Shown: positions 8,207 to 16,113, counted from the stretch's first letter. The stretch: DNA of 64,000 nucleotides from Paenibacillus bouchesdurhonensis (GCF_900155685.1 NZ_LT732548.1:4259492-4323491), one strand, 5' to 3'. Notes: generated from the sequence alone by a model not told the origin. Made by a program: numbers and translations.

Positions 8207-8494
8207 CTATTCTTCATCCTGATCCCTTAATTCCTTAATCACGAGTTCTAAATTTTCGGCGATGGCCTCCTCCAGATCAGCAATTGAACTCAAATAAGCG
8301 ACAACGCTCTTGTTAATGCGCCCCGCACTTTCGATCAACCCGTCCGTTCCTTCAAAGGCCGGTTCAGCATCAGGAATAGCGTGAATAATCTGCGCGATGC
8401 GAACAGCAACATGCCGCTCAGCATCGATAATTCTCGCGATTTGACCATGGGAGTGGGATAAATGAATGATCATTTCCGTGATTTTCTGATCCAC
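8207..8494 (-). CDS. Small helical protein 3
   Basis: A 95-residue, almost wholly helical, acidic protein (starts MDQKITEMIIHLSHSHGQIA; ends VIKELRDQDEE). The start is GTG at 8494, with AGGAGG seven bases upstream, a strong site that decides the start. It lies 24 bases before small helical protein 2. It shares the helix pattern with the next two genes and looks like the founding copy of a small tandem family. No enzymatic motif is visible; I cannot assign a function. Confidence 0.7.
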   Translation of the reverse strand: MDQKITEMIIHLSHSHGQIARIIDAERHVAVRIAQIIHAIPDAEPAFEGTDGLIESAGRINKSVVAYLSSIADLEEAIAENLELVIKELRDQDEE

Positions 8495-8518
8495 CCGGAT
8501 TCCTCCTACTTCACTCGA

Positions 8519-8596
8519 TTATGCCGGACACAGAGAGTAAAATTCATAACCGGGCCCGGGTTCACCTGCTCCAGCATATGCAGAGGGCAAACTCAT
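8519..8596 (-). CDS. Possible 25-residue peptide between the GT2 gene and the small helical genes
   Basis: In the 123-base gap a short frame runs from ATG at 8596 to TAA at 8519, with GGAGT six bases upstream. The peptide is Pro/Gly/Tyr-rich (MSLPSAYAGAGEPGPGYEFY, then SLCPA). Composition resembles small spore-coat peptides more than random sequence, but the frame is short and I have no homologue in mind. It could equally be untranslated spacer. Confidence 0.3.
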   Translation of the reverse strand: MSLPSAYAGAGEPGPGYEFYSLCPA

Positions 8597-8617
8597 CGTT
8601 ACTCCGAACAACGGATA

Positions 8618-9979
8618 TTACAATTCTTGCGATTCGAGCCTCGGAGGAGGGAGAATTGGGAGACCCTTCCCGTATCTCCCCAATTCCTCAGGAGTCCCTA
8701 TCTCCGCACCCCCAGACAATCCCCACAACTCACATGTATAGGTAGAGACGATTTCACGCCATTGTCCCCGGTCAAGCTGATACCGCTTGCCATCCTCGCC
8801 TTGAATGACGGCACCCTCCCGTAAGCCGTTTTTCTCGATAAGTGCAAGATTAGGGGGAGGCGACCCTGCTCCGGTAGGTATTTGCATCAAGTCGATGACC
8901 GACAATCTGACCGGGCTTCTGGGCAAGGTATTCTCGCCTGTTAGACCGGATAGCGGATATTTCATACCATGCTCTAGCCAATAGCGCTTGCCGAAGCCTC
9001 CTTCAACCCAGACATGCGTCGGGTAAAAGTCCACGGATCTTCTATCGCGAAGCTCCTCCTTTCCTTCCTTCATACGCCGAAGAAGTTCCAGAGACCTGCC
9101 CCATTTTTGATGATAAAATTGTTCATTCTTACCGTTAACGACGGCGAAGCCCTCCTCGCCAAGACTCTTCATCGACACGCTCCCGATATGATGAACAAAG
9201 GTATCCCCTGCAATCATCAAACGCTTGCCCTGCAGCTGCAATCGGAGAATCCAGTCGTCGTCCTCGAAATTACCGATCTTATATCCTTCATCGAAATAGC
9301 CTACTTCTTCAAAGGTCTTGCGCGAAAATAAAAGACAAAATCCAACAAGCCGATCAGTATACCACCATTTGGATCTATCGGTCGCATTGTAATTCGCTGC
9401 GAATGCCGCCATCTCCGGCAGATCCTTATAAGTCGTGTTAATTTGCTGTTCCCCGCCGATATAATTTGTAACCGGGCCGACGGCCGCAACCCCCTTATTG
9501 CTGTTCAGCGCAGTTAGCAATTGACTTAGCCAACGCTCCGTAACGAGTACATCGTTATTTAACAGCACGATCATGTTTCCCTTGGCCATCATCAATCCGG
9601 TATTGACCGCACTTGCAAAACCCAGGTTTTCAGAATGGACGCCAACGCGAATCAATCCTCTTCGCTTCTGCAGCGCTTCGCGGGTTCCATCCACGGAACC
9701 GTCGTCCACGACGATGATTTCGTAAGGTTGTTCGGTATGCGCTTCAATGCTGGCAATGCATTGCAGTACCAGCTCCTTTTGATTATAAGTAGGAATTATA
9801 ATGCTCGTGCCTTCAAATGGGATGGCAAAAGTCCGCTGTCCTTCAGTTACGCCCCGAGCATAACCAGCCTGAAATCCGTTCCTGTAATTTTTAACAGATT
9901 TCATCTTAGAACGCCTCACCGCCTCAGCCCGCTCACTTTGCACAACGCGGCGCAGCAATTCATACTTATCTCTTTTCAT
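8618..9979 (-). CDS. GT2 glycosyltransferase, tetrad-tagged, with duplicated C-terminal surface-type repeats
   Basis: A 453-residue modular protein. Residues 1-34 are basic; 35-50 are the tetrad repeat GFQA-GYAR-GVTE-GQRT; ~58-300 are a GT-A catalytic domain of family 2 (VDDGS 91-95, NNDV 141-144, EDDDW 239-243). The C-terminus has two copies of a GKRYxLxxG module (about 330-343 and 397-411) separated by a Pro-rich linker. The catalytic part is closely similar in layout to 11873-12619. It overlaps the upstream GT-D gene by 4 bases. The C-terminal repeats resemble short aromatic repeats of cell-surface proteins, and may bind glycan or coat (inference). Donor and acceptor unknown. Confidence 0.85.
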   Translation of the reverse strand: MKRDKYELLRRVVQSERAEAVRRSKMKSVKNYRNGFQAGYARGVTEGQRTFAIPFEGTSIIIPTYNQKELVLQCIASIEAHTEQPYEIIVVDDGSVDGTREALQKRRGLIRVGVHSENLGFASAVNTGLMMAKGNMIVLLNNDVLVTERWLSQLLTALNSNKGVAAVGPVTNYIGGEQQINTTYKDLPEMAAFAANYNATDRSKWWYTDRLVGFCLLFSRKTFEEVGYFDEGYKIGNFEDDDWILRLQLQGKRLMIAGDTFVHHIGSVSMKSLGEEGFAVVNGKNEQFYHQKWGRSLELLRRMKEGKEELRDRRSVDFYPTHVWVEGGFGKRYWLEHGMKYPLSGLTGENTLPRSPVRLSVIDLMQIPTGAGSPPPNLALIEKNGLREGAVIQGEDGKRYQLDRGQWREIVSTYTCELWGLSGGAEIGTPEELGRYGKGLPILPPPRLESQEL

Positions 9980-11076
9980 CCATTCACCTCCAAGCCGGGC
10001 AACAGAAGAGCTTCGCCGTCCTCGAGCCGATTCGCCAAGTGTCCCAAATCAAACGATACCTTGCCCAGTTCTTCGGCTATGGCCGTACAGATCATAACTG
10101 CGGCCACTCCCGCCGCAACCAGAGCAAGATCAAAATCTAAAAACGCGACTTCTTCCATAATGCGGTTTACATCATGCACTCCATTGACGGGTGTGATGAT
10201 ACCGGCAACCTCAAAGCCCTGACTGCTAAGCACATTTGCCAAGCCGTCGGCTTTATTGCCGATCAGAAGCAGCTTTCGTCCGCGAAGCATTGGATAGAAG
10301 AGCCCTTGCTCATGCAGCGCGTAATTGATCGTCGAGGTGGTCATTTTCAGCTCGTGATAAGAGATCCCCAGTTGCTTCAGCACTGGAAATAATAACCCTT
10401 GGAACGAAGGATGCCGCGACTCGGGAATGCCCACAATGCTTGCCACTCGAAGGGAATAGGCCAAAGCACCGCGTGCTGCTCCGTCCGGCAGAATCACCCC
10501 GGCATAAGGCAGGAATGTCCCCCAGAGCCGGGCCTGGTCTGTGGAGATGATCATGTCATGCGCCAAGGTGAGCAGCTCTCCGTCCCCAAGACGGACGACC
10601 GATAGTGGTAGCCGCTGATCTAGGGCTTGAACGACTTCCGCGTACACTGCGGCGGGAGGCATAATAGGAACGAGCGAAGACGCCGATTGCAGAATTCCGC
10701 GGGCGATCACGTCATCGACGGTCAAATCGGGCAGTACGGTATAGGGAGGCAGCTGTCGGCAGAGCCTGCCTTCCCCGCCCTCGTAATAGCCTTTGCGATA
10801 CCCCTCCTCGAAGGCTGCGGCTGCGAATGAGCCGTTTTCCGTCGGAAGCTCCTCTTGCAAACAAACCTCAATTCCTGCTGTCTCAATGTTTTGCGTGTCA
10901 CGTGGCAAGTTGTGCTCAGAGCGCAACGGCGCTGGGGAAGCTTTGCGGAATCGCCTTGTTGCCATATTGGCGCGAGGACGCGAGGGTTTTCTCCAACGGG
11001 TACCGCTCAAACGAGGCATTCTTTTTCTTGATAAATGTTTGCGCCTTGCGGATCGCTTGCGCCCTTTGCTCTCCAT
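9976..11076 (-). CDS. GT-D fold (DUF1792-like) glycosyltransferase with basic tail and tetrad tag
   Basis: A 366-residue protein. Residues 1-52 are Arg/Lys-rich, 92-103 are GYRK-GYYE-GGEG, and ~120-360 form a GT-D/DUF1792-type domain with the signature VVRLGDGE (160-167), ILPDG, and LLIGNKADG. GT-D enzymes are known as a third glycosyltransferase fold from serine-rich adhesin glycosylation (DGT1). I chose ATG 11076, preceded by GAGGAGG, over the longer frame that would run 73 bases into the nucleotidyltransferase gene. It overlaps the next GT2 gene by 4 bases. This protein carries both accessory modules in full. The sugar transferred is not deducible. Confidence 0.85.
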   Translation of the reverse strand: MESKGRKRSARRKHLSRKRMPRLSGTRWRKPSRPRANMATRRFRKASPAPLRSEHNLPRDTQNIETAGIEVCLQEELPTENGSFAAAAFEEGYRKGYYEGGEGRLCRQLPPYTVLPDLTVDDVIARGILQSASSLVPIMPPAAVYAEVVQALDQRLPLSVVRLGDGELLTLAHDMIISTDQARLWGTFLPYAGVILPDGAARGALAYSLRVASIVGIPESRHPSFQGLLFPVLKQLGISYHELKMTTSTINYALHEQGLFYPMLRGRKLLLIGNKADGLANVLSSQGFEVAGIITPVNGVHDVNRIMEEVAFLDFDLALVAAGVAAVMICTAIAEELGKVSFDLGHLANRLEDGEALLLPGLEVNG

Positions 11077-11114
11077 GCTATCTCCCTCCTCTCGCTTTAT
11101 CCCCAGCGCTATTT

Positions 11115-11846
11115 TTAAGGAAGCACCCCTTTCATACGCGTCCCGGCCTCTAGCAAGGAATCGAACGTTCCAGCATCCCCCCACCATAATTGGAGGATAT
11201 CGTATTCCAGCTTGCCATCCTTGGCATATAAATTGTTCACATCGGTAATCTCCAGCTCTCCTCGAGCAGAACGACCGATCGTACCGATCCGCTCGAATAC
11301 CTTGTCGTCATACATATATATTCCCGTCACCGAGTAGTTAGATTTCGGCTTTTCCGGCTTTTCTTCAATATACGAAATCAGATCGGGGCATGACGGATCA
11401 AACACGGGGACTCCGTATCTTCTCGGATCGTCGACCGGCTTCAGCAGCACTCGGGCGCTTCCGTGCACCTGCTTCAAGAAGCTCTCCACGTAAGGCGTCA
11501 AATCATCCAAAAATAAATTATCACCTAGCAGCACAACGAACTTCTCTCCCGGCGCAATAAAGCTTTCAGCCAAACTCAACGCTTCGGCAATCCCCCCTGC
11601 GGTCTCCTGAACACGAAAAATCAGATTCACTCCGAAGTTCTCCCCACTGCCCAAATAATTCGTATAAAGTCCTGCGGACTGCTTGCCGATGATAAGGAGG
11701 ATATCCGTAATTCCCGCCTGCCGGAACCGTTCAATGCCATAGCTGATCATCGGATAGCTCCCGACCGGGAGAAGATGCTTGTTAACGATTCGAGTTAACG
11801 GATGAAGGCGAGTTCCCGTTCCCCCCGCCAAAATAACACCTTTCAT
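11115..11846 (-). CDS. Sugar-1-phosphate nucleotidyltransferase (RmlA/SpsI-like)
   Basis: A 243-residue nucleotidyltransferase that makes an NDP-sugar, most likely dTDP-glucose, from hexose-1-phosphate. The nucleotide loop GGTGTRLHP is at residues 8-16, and K23 lies in the NKHLLPVG strand. It also has MISYGIE, LLGDNLFLDD, and ISYIEEKPEKPKSNY. The length fits the short RmlA/SpsI class (about 245). The true start is the ATG at 11846 behind GGGAGGGGAG; a 14-codon upstream extension has no such site. It lies within the glycosyltransferase operon, 26 bases after a GT2 gene. The RmlB, C and D partners for dTDP-rhamnose are not in the window, although the partial SDR at the left edge could be one. 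Confidence 0.88.
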   Translation of the reverse strand: MKGVILAGGTGTRLHPLTRIVNKHLLPVGSYPMISYGIERFRQAGITDILLIIGKQSAGLYTNYLGSGENFGVNLIFRVQETAGGIAEALSLAESFIAPGEKFVVLLGDNLFLDDLTPYVESFLKQVHGSARVLLKPVDDPRRYGVPVFDPSCPDLISYIEEKPEKPKSNYSVTGIYMYDDKVFERIGTIGRSARGELEITDVNNLYAKDGKLEYDILQLWWGDAGTFDSLLEAGTRMKGVLP

Positions 11847-11872
11847 GTACTCCCCTCCCTCAAAGCTGTTTT

Positions 11873-12619
11873 TTACAAATAAATCCACGGATCAATTCCC
11901 CACTTATCGATAAATTTCTGTCGATTAAGCTCGAGCAGGGATTTCCAGCCATCCGGATTTTTAGCCGCAAAGCTGGCGCTTCCTCCATGGTATATCAGCG
12001 TATCTCCGCTGATGAGCAGACGGAATGCTTTCTTGCGCGCCCGATAGCAGTAATCATCGTCCTCATAGTGTCCTGGAGAAAAACGCTCATCGAACCGTCC
12101 GACGATGTCCCACAGCTTTCTTCGAAACAAGAAGCACAGACCGACAAGTCGATTAACGTCCTGCCATTTCGCCGGGTCGGTCTGATTATACCGCTCCGCA
12201 ATTTGCATGAATTCCTCCAGCGTATTCCATACCATGTCCACCTGCTGGCGTCCACTGGCATAGTTGCTAACGGGGCCGACTATGCCGATGTCATCGGCAC
12301 TGTATAAGGCGCGCAGCATGTTCGACAGCCAGCGCGGCGTGACGATGACATCGTTGTTCAGCAACAGCAACTGTTCGCCGGAAGCAATGGCCAGCCCGCG
12401 ATTGCACGCAGCCGGAAACCCTTCGTTTCTAGGTAATGCTATAAACGTAAGTCCTGCTTGACTGCAATACTCCTGCGTTCCGTCTGTAGAGCCGTTATCA
12501 ACAACGATAATTTCATATGGCATTTCAGTATGACGGCGAATCGATTCGATGCAGGAGCTTAACAAATGAAGACCGTTATGAGTCGGGATAATGATGCTTG
12601 TAAGCTTGGTGTCATTCAT
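11873..12619 (-). CDS. GT2 family glycosyltransferase
   Basis: A 248-residue single-domain GT-A enzyme: SIIIPTHNG at the N-terminus, VDNGSTDG (40-47), NNDV (88-91, DXD-equivalent), EDDDY (186-190). I start it at ATG 12619 because GGAAGAGGAA lies at good spacing and the ATG overlaps the upstream TGA (ATGA); a TTG two codons earlier is possible. It lacks the basic tail and tetrad repeat, and corresponds to the bare catalytic core of 8618-9979, including the GPVSNY/GRFDERF segments. Likely cytoplasmic, adding one sugar to a spore-surface glycan. Confidence 0.87.
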   Translation of the reverse strand: MNDTKLTSIIIPTHNGLHLLSSCIESIRRHTEMPYEIIVVDNGSTDGTQEYCSQAGLTFIALPRNEGFPAACNRGLAIASGEQLLLLNNDVIVTPRWLSNMLRALYSADDIGIVGPVSNYASGRQQVDMVWNTLEEFMQIAERYNQTDPAKWQDVNRLVGLCFLFRRKLWDIVGRFDERFSPGHYEDDDYCYRARKKAFRLLISGDTLIYHGGSASFAAKNPDGWKSLLELNRQKFIDKWGIDPWIYL

Positions 12620-13734
12620 CGGCAATTCCTCTTCCTTGCCAATTTGTCTCTTGGTGTTCTCGTCATGCTCAACCTAGCTCCCTGCAGTTCCATCGCCGCT
12701 TCGAAGGCTTCAATATGATCGCCAAGAATGAGCCTTGCTACTTCATTTCCATCCCCGACATTCCCGCTGCGCACTCGATTCCTCTTCACGACATCTATGG
12801 ATCTCGGAGCCCGGATTACCAGTCCCCGTACGATGGCCAATGCTTGGGCTTTGGGGGGCACAACCAATGAGCGGACTCCCAACTCGGCTATCGCCCGTCT
12901 GGATAAAGCATGTGGAACGGCAGTGAGCGAATTCGCCTGCAAATCGGGACGGCCGAGTACATGATTCAGGAACATTTTGCTGCGGGTTACCGCATCCTGT
13001 TTAGAGAACGGAGGCAAATAAGGAGAGATATCATTGAGCACAATGTCCGCACCCTTATCGATTTCCAGCAGGAAAGGCGCCAGATCTTCTGCATCAAGAA
13101 CGATATCGCCGTCCGTGAACAATACGGCATCCCCTGTCGCCATCGATGCACCTATGCCGCGGGCAACATCGTGTCCTAGCCGCCTAGGATAGTAAACCAC
13201 GATTACGCGGTCATTCCTGCCTATGGAATGATAACTGCGATCCTTGCAACCATTCAAGACAACGATAATTTCCCGGATCGGCAGTCGGCTTAGCTCGGAA
13301 ATGACGGCCGCAATCGTTCTCTCCTCATTGCAAGCCGAGACGACCGCAGACACCGTTCCCTGCAGCGGCAAGGGGATTCCTAGCAAAGGCTCCTTCGCAA
13401 TCATATTATATCCCCGGCGGTAAGCTCTGGAGATGCCCAGTATGCTCCGCCAAGTTAACGATTCATTTATCGTTTCCTTAAACCAATTCAGAAACGAGGA
13501 TTGCAGGTGCTCATAAGAAAGAGAGTATCCCACTTGTCCGGCAGCAGCTGAATATCCTGCCTTAAAGGCGCGGTGCTCATGCTCTCCCGATCCGGTTTTG
13601 CCTTGCACCTTGCCCCTCCTTCCAGACTTCGACAATGGTGGTGTTCGCTTCATGCGGCTGTTGGGTTGAGCTTTCGCGGCAGACCGCTGCTGTCTCATCG
13701 GCTTCTCCAGCTTATTCCTTGACACGCCCCTCAC
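12616..13734 (-). CDS. GT2-type glycosyltransferase with basic N-tail and partial tetrad motif
   Basis: 372 residues. 1-50 are Lys/Arg/Ser-rich and disordered; 60-70 hold a degenerate form of the tag (AGYSAAAGQVGY); ~128-340 are a GT2-like domain (VVSACNEERT, EIIVVLNGCKDRS, FTDGDIV, LTAVPHALSR). The start is GTG at 13734, overlapping the upstream stop, with AGAAGG close by. The catalytic part is clearly homologous to 13731-14546 (shared GHDVxRxxGAxxAxG, LGRxDLxxxSLTAVPHAxSR, IxGDHxxA), so the two arose by tandem duplication. In this copy the DXD-like site reads DGD rather than DAD. Confidence 0.82.
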   Translation of the reverse strand: MRGVSRNKLEKPMRQQRSAAKAQPNSRMKRTPPLSKSGRRGKVQGKTGSGEHEHRAFKAGYSAAAGQVGYSLSYEHLQSSFLNWFKETINESLTWRSILGISRAYRRGYNMIAKEPLLGIPLPLQGTVSAVVSACNEERTIAAVISELSRLPIREIIVVLNGCKDRSYHSIGRNDRVIVVYYPRRLGHDVARGIGASMATGDAVLFTDGDIVLDAEDLAPFLLEIDKGADIVLNDISPYLPPFSKQDAVTRSKMFLNHVLGRPDLQANSLTAVPHALSRRAIAELGVRSLVVPPKAQALAIVRGLVIRAPRSIDVVKRNRVRSGNVGDGNEVARLILGDHIEAFEAAMELQGARLSMTRTPRDKLARKRNCR

Positions 13735-14546
13735 CTCACCTTCTCTCGTTGACGGCCAAGATCGGTGTATCCCCCGCGAGAGCCGCGTTCAAGAATGAGC
13801 CGGTGAACAGCCGCCAAATGATCCCCGACAATTAGGCTGACCAGGGGATCTTCCTGTCTGCCTCTGTATTTGACCGGATTTATTCTGCCTACCTGAACGG
13901 AATGAACCGCCCGTACCTTATAACCGCGAAGCAATGCTGCGACTAAAGCTAACGGCGGTACTTCGAGCGCCTCATAACCAATGGCTTCAATTACACTACG
14001 ACTCATGGCGTGAGGAACGGCCGTCAGGGAGGCTCCTTTCAAATCGGAACGCCCCAGCAAGGCATTCAGCGAATGTTTGGCCACAACGACGGGATGGAGC
14101 TCCCGCCCTCTTGTAGGCCCCGAATAATCATTTAGGGCCACATCCACTCCTCCTAATACGCCCTTGACGAAAGGACGAAGCTCAGCAGCTGGGATAATCA
14201 TGTCTGCGTCAATAAACAGCAGTATTTGCCCTTTTGCAGCTTCCGCGCCTACCCGGCGACCCACATCATGTCCAAGCGGCTCGTCAGCCGTGATGACGCG
14301 TGCTCCCCATTTCCAGGCAATGGCTGGCGTACCGTCGGTTGATCCGTTAGCCACGACGATCGTTTCGCTGCAGGGGTGAACCTTGCCTGCTTCGCGTAAT
14401 ACACCAGGCAGGGTAGCTCTTTCGTTCATCGCGGGAATAATGATAGACACGAGCGGGTTCGGATGATTGAACACACGACGGTTCGGCCGCTTGCCTTTCC
14501 TGGTTTGCCGTAAAGCACCGCCTGTGAATTTGCGCTTTCTGAGCAT
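13731..14546 (-). CDS. GT2-type glycosyltransferase with short basic N-tail
   Basis: A 271-residue enzyme and first gene of the long operon ending at 7156. Residues 1-25 are basic (MLRKRKFTGGALRQTRKGKR), followed by a GT2 domain (SIIIPAMNERATLP, VVANGSTDGT, FIDADM at 111-116). I start at ATG 14546 behind GGAGGTGAAACT, and reject a 14-codon upstream extension that lacks a ribosome site. Paralogue of the next gene. The family includes dolichol-phosphate-mannose-synthase-like and CgeD-like enzymes; the specific donor cannot be told. Confidence 0.83.
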   Translation of the reverse strand: MLRKRKFTGGALRQTRKGKRPNRRVFNHPNPLVSIIIPAMNERATLPGVLREAGKVHPCSETIVVANGSTDGTPAIAWKWGARVITADEPLGHDVGRRVGAEAAKGQILLFIDADMIIPAAELRPFVKGVLGGVDVALNDYSGPTRGRELHPVVVAKHSLNALLGRSDLKGASLTAVPHAMSRSVIEAIGYEALEVPPLALVAALLRGYKVRAVHSVQVGRINPVKYRGRQEDPLVSLIVGDHLAAVHRLILERGSRGGYTDLGRQREKVR

Positions 14547-14609
14547 AGTTTCACCTCCAAGCTCCGATTGCTGAAGAAGGTAGCACAAATAGGGCTTTTT
14601 GTACTATTC

Positions 14610-14622
14610 CATACAGTGTATG
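14610..14622. promoter_or_regulatory. 13-bp palindrome upstream of the glycan operon
   Basis: CATACAGTGTATG is a perfect odd-length palindrome in the only leader region of the 14546-7156 operon, about 65 bases upstream of the first start codon. On the minus strand it contains CATACACT, which matches the SigE -10 consensus (CATACAnT), but I see no matching -35. It could be an operator or part of a sporulation promoter; evidence is only positional. Confidence 0.3.
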
Positions 14623-14720
14623 TGGCTCCGCAAACGTTGCAACGGCAAACGTACAGACCTTTTTACTGCAAGAAACTCCACTCGCATCAAGCTCCTGAAG
14701 ATCAGACTATCTATGAATCA

Positions 14721-14777
14721 AAAGAAAAAAGACTATTTTTCGGCTTGACGGAGCGATCCGCACGAAAATAGTCTTAT
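14721..14777 (-). terminator. Intrinsic terminator after the GT4 gene
   Basis: On the minus strand, AAGACTATTTTCG pairs with CGAAAAATAGTCTT (one bulged base) and is followed by TTTTCTTTT. It begins about ten bases after the GT4 stop at 14787, separating that gene from the operon starting at 14546. Confidence 0.85.
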
Positions 14778-14786
14778 AACAAGCTT

Positions 14787-15944
14787 TTATCTTCCGGTTT
14801 TCTGCCCTTTCATCAAATGAACCCAACGAGCAGCGGTATGCTGCCAGCGGAATTTGCGGCGGGCCAACTCACGTCCCGCCCTCCCCATCCTGATGCATCG
14901 TTCCTCGCTCCCGAGCAAGGCCGTGATTCCCAGCGCCAAACTCTTCGGCAGCAAAGACGGTGGCAGCAGCAATCCGGATTCCCCGTCGATAACCACTTCC
15001 GGGATGCCTCCGGCGCGGCTGGCCACGACCGGAACCGCCGAAGCCATCGCCTCCACGTTCACTAAGCCGAAAGCTTCATCTTCCCCAGAAGGTACAACTA
15101 TTAGATCGGCCAAGTTATACCAATCGGCAACGCTCGGGTAAGGGGAATAAGGAAGAAAAGCTACTCTATCCTTATAAGGCTCCGCCATCTTCTTCAGGCG
15201 GCGGACATACTGACTCTCCCGGTTGACGCCGTAATACGCGCTGCCCACGATAACCAGCATGGCATCTTTCTCCTGCCTCAATATTTCCGGCAAGGCATTC
15301 AGCAGATGGTGAACCCCTTTTGAGGGAAGAAGGCGCCCGATGAACATTATGATTTTGCGTCGGCTCCAGCCCAAATCGGCAAGTCTGGCCTGGCGCAGGT
15401 ATTCCCCCGGCGAAGTCCAACGAGGGGTGAAATCTTCGAGGCTTACCCCTAAGGGATTTACGGAAATCGGCGTCTTCATCGCTGGAAAACGCTGCTGGAG
15501 TTTTCTTTTTAAATATTCACTATTCACGATGATCGTATCTACGCCGTCCAATATGAAACTCATTTTCCCCACTGACTGGCTAGAGGTGACGAAGAAAGTG
15601 GTCGAGTGCAGAGTCAGGAATACACTAGCCATCGGAAGCTTATTCTTCAATTGATAGGCAAGCAGGGGGCGGTTATGGACATCCACAATATCGGGATGCC
15701 ATTTCCTCAAATGCCGTAACAACGAAGATAAGTACTGCCTGCCGCCTGGCATACGAAAACACGGAATCTCCCCAAGCTGTCCTAATTTGGGGATCTGTCC
15801 GTCCGTTAAGCCGAATATCCGAATGTCCAACTCATTCGCCGCCAATGGAGCCACTTTCTCGATCACCCGCTCGACGGAACTGCTGTGTCCCGAAGGAATG
15901 ACGAAAGAACCCGGAGTAATGACCGCCACTTTTTGTCTGCTCAT
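14787..15944 (-). CDS. GT4 family glycosyltransferase (CotSA-like)
   Basis: A 385-residue GT-B glycosyltransferase: N-terminal VAVITPGSF with GHSSSVERV, and a C-terminal donor domain with MFIGRLLPSKGVHHLL, then SGEDEAFGLVNVEAMA holding the E-x7-E motif, and ASRAGGIPEVV. The family includes spore coat CotSA and many retaining hexosyltransferases. It is monocistronic, bounded by its own terminator (14721-14777) and a candidate SigK-type promoter (15982-16010), which supports late mother-cell expression. It carries neither the basic tail nor the tetrad tag, unlike its neighbours. Confidence 0.85.
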   Translation of the reverse strand: MSRQKVAVITPGSFVIPSGHSSSVERVIEKVAPLAANELDIRIFGLTDGQIPKLGQLGEIPCFRMPGGRQYLSSLLRHLRKWHPDIVDVHNRPLLAYQLKNKLPMASVFLTLHSTTFFVTSSQSVGKMSFILDGVDTIIVNSEYLKRKLQQRFPAMKTPISVNPLGVSLEDFTPRWTSPGEYLRQARLADLGWSRRKIIMFIGRLLPSKGVHHLLNALPEILRQEKDAMLVIVGSAYYGVNRESQYVRRLKKMAEPYKDRVAFLPYSPYPSVADWYNLADLIVVPSGEDEAFGLVNVEAMASAVPVVASRAGGIPEVVIDGESGLLLPPSLLPKSLALGITALLGSEERCIRMGRAGRELARRKFRWQHTAARWVHLMKGQKTGR

Positions 15945-15981
15945 GCACCCTGCTTCCTCTCTATAAAATAAACCCTTAACC

Positions 15982-16010
15982 TAAAATATGCGCTGTTCGC
16001 CGCCAAGGTG
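15982..16010 (-). promoter_or_regulatory. Candidate SigK-type promoter for the GT4 gene
   Basis: On the minus strand GCATATTTTA fits the SigK -10 consensus (gCATAnnnTA) exactly, and an AC lies 17 bases upstream within CACC (consensus mACm). It is about 40 bases before the GT4 start codon. Such short consensus elements occur by chance, but orientation, position and gene content agree. Confidence 0.5.
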
Positions 16011-16083
16011 TAGGGCTCGGTGAAAATCAAGCTACACCGCGGTTGCCATGAACAAAACAGGCTGTTGATTCAGCACAGTCGTC

Positions 16084-16113
16084 CACGCCTTTTAGGTATT
16101 GCCACATAAATTA
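16084..16113 (+). promoter_or_regulatory. Candidate SigK-type promoter for the YheC/YheD-like gene
   Basis: ACATAAATTA (16104-16113) fits CATAnnnTA, and an AC lies 18 bases upstream (16085-16086, one base longer than ideal). It is 35 bases before the start codon at 16148. Together with the divergent element at 15982-16010 it makes a back-to-back pair in a 203-base gap, which otherwise holds only a GGTGTAG/CTACACC inverted repeat (16007-16038). Confidence 0.42.

Noticed and set aside
9635..10222. Plus-strand frame of 195 codons across the GT2/GT-D junction
   Set aside because: Antisense to two well-supported glycosyltransferase genes; low-complexity Ser/Arg/Ala composition.
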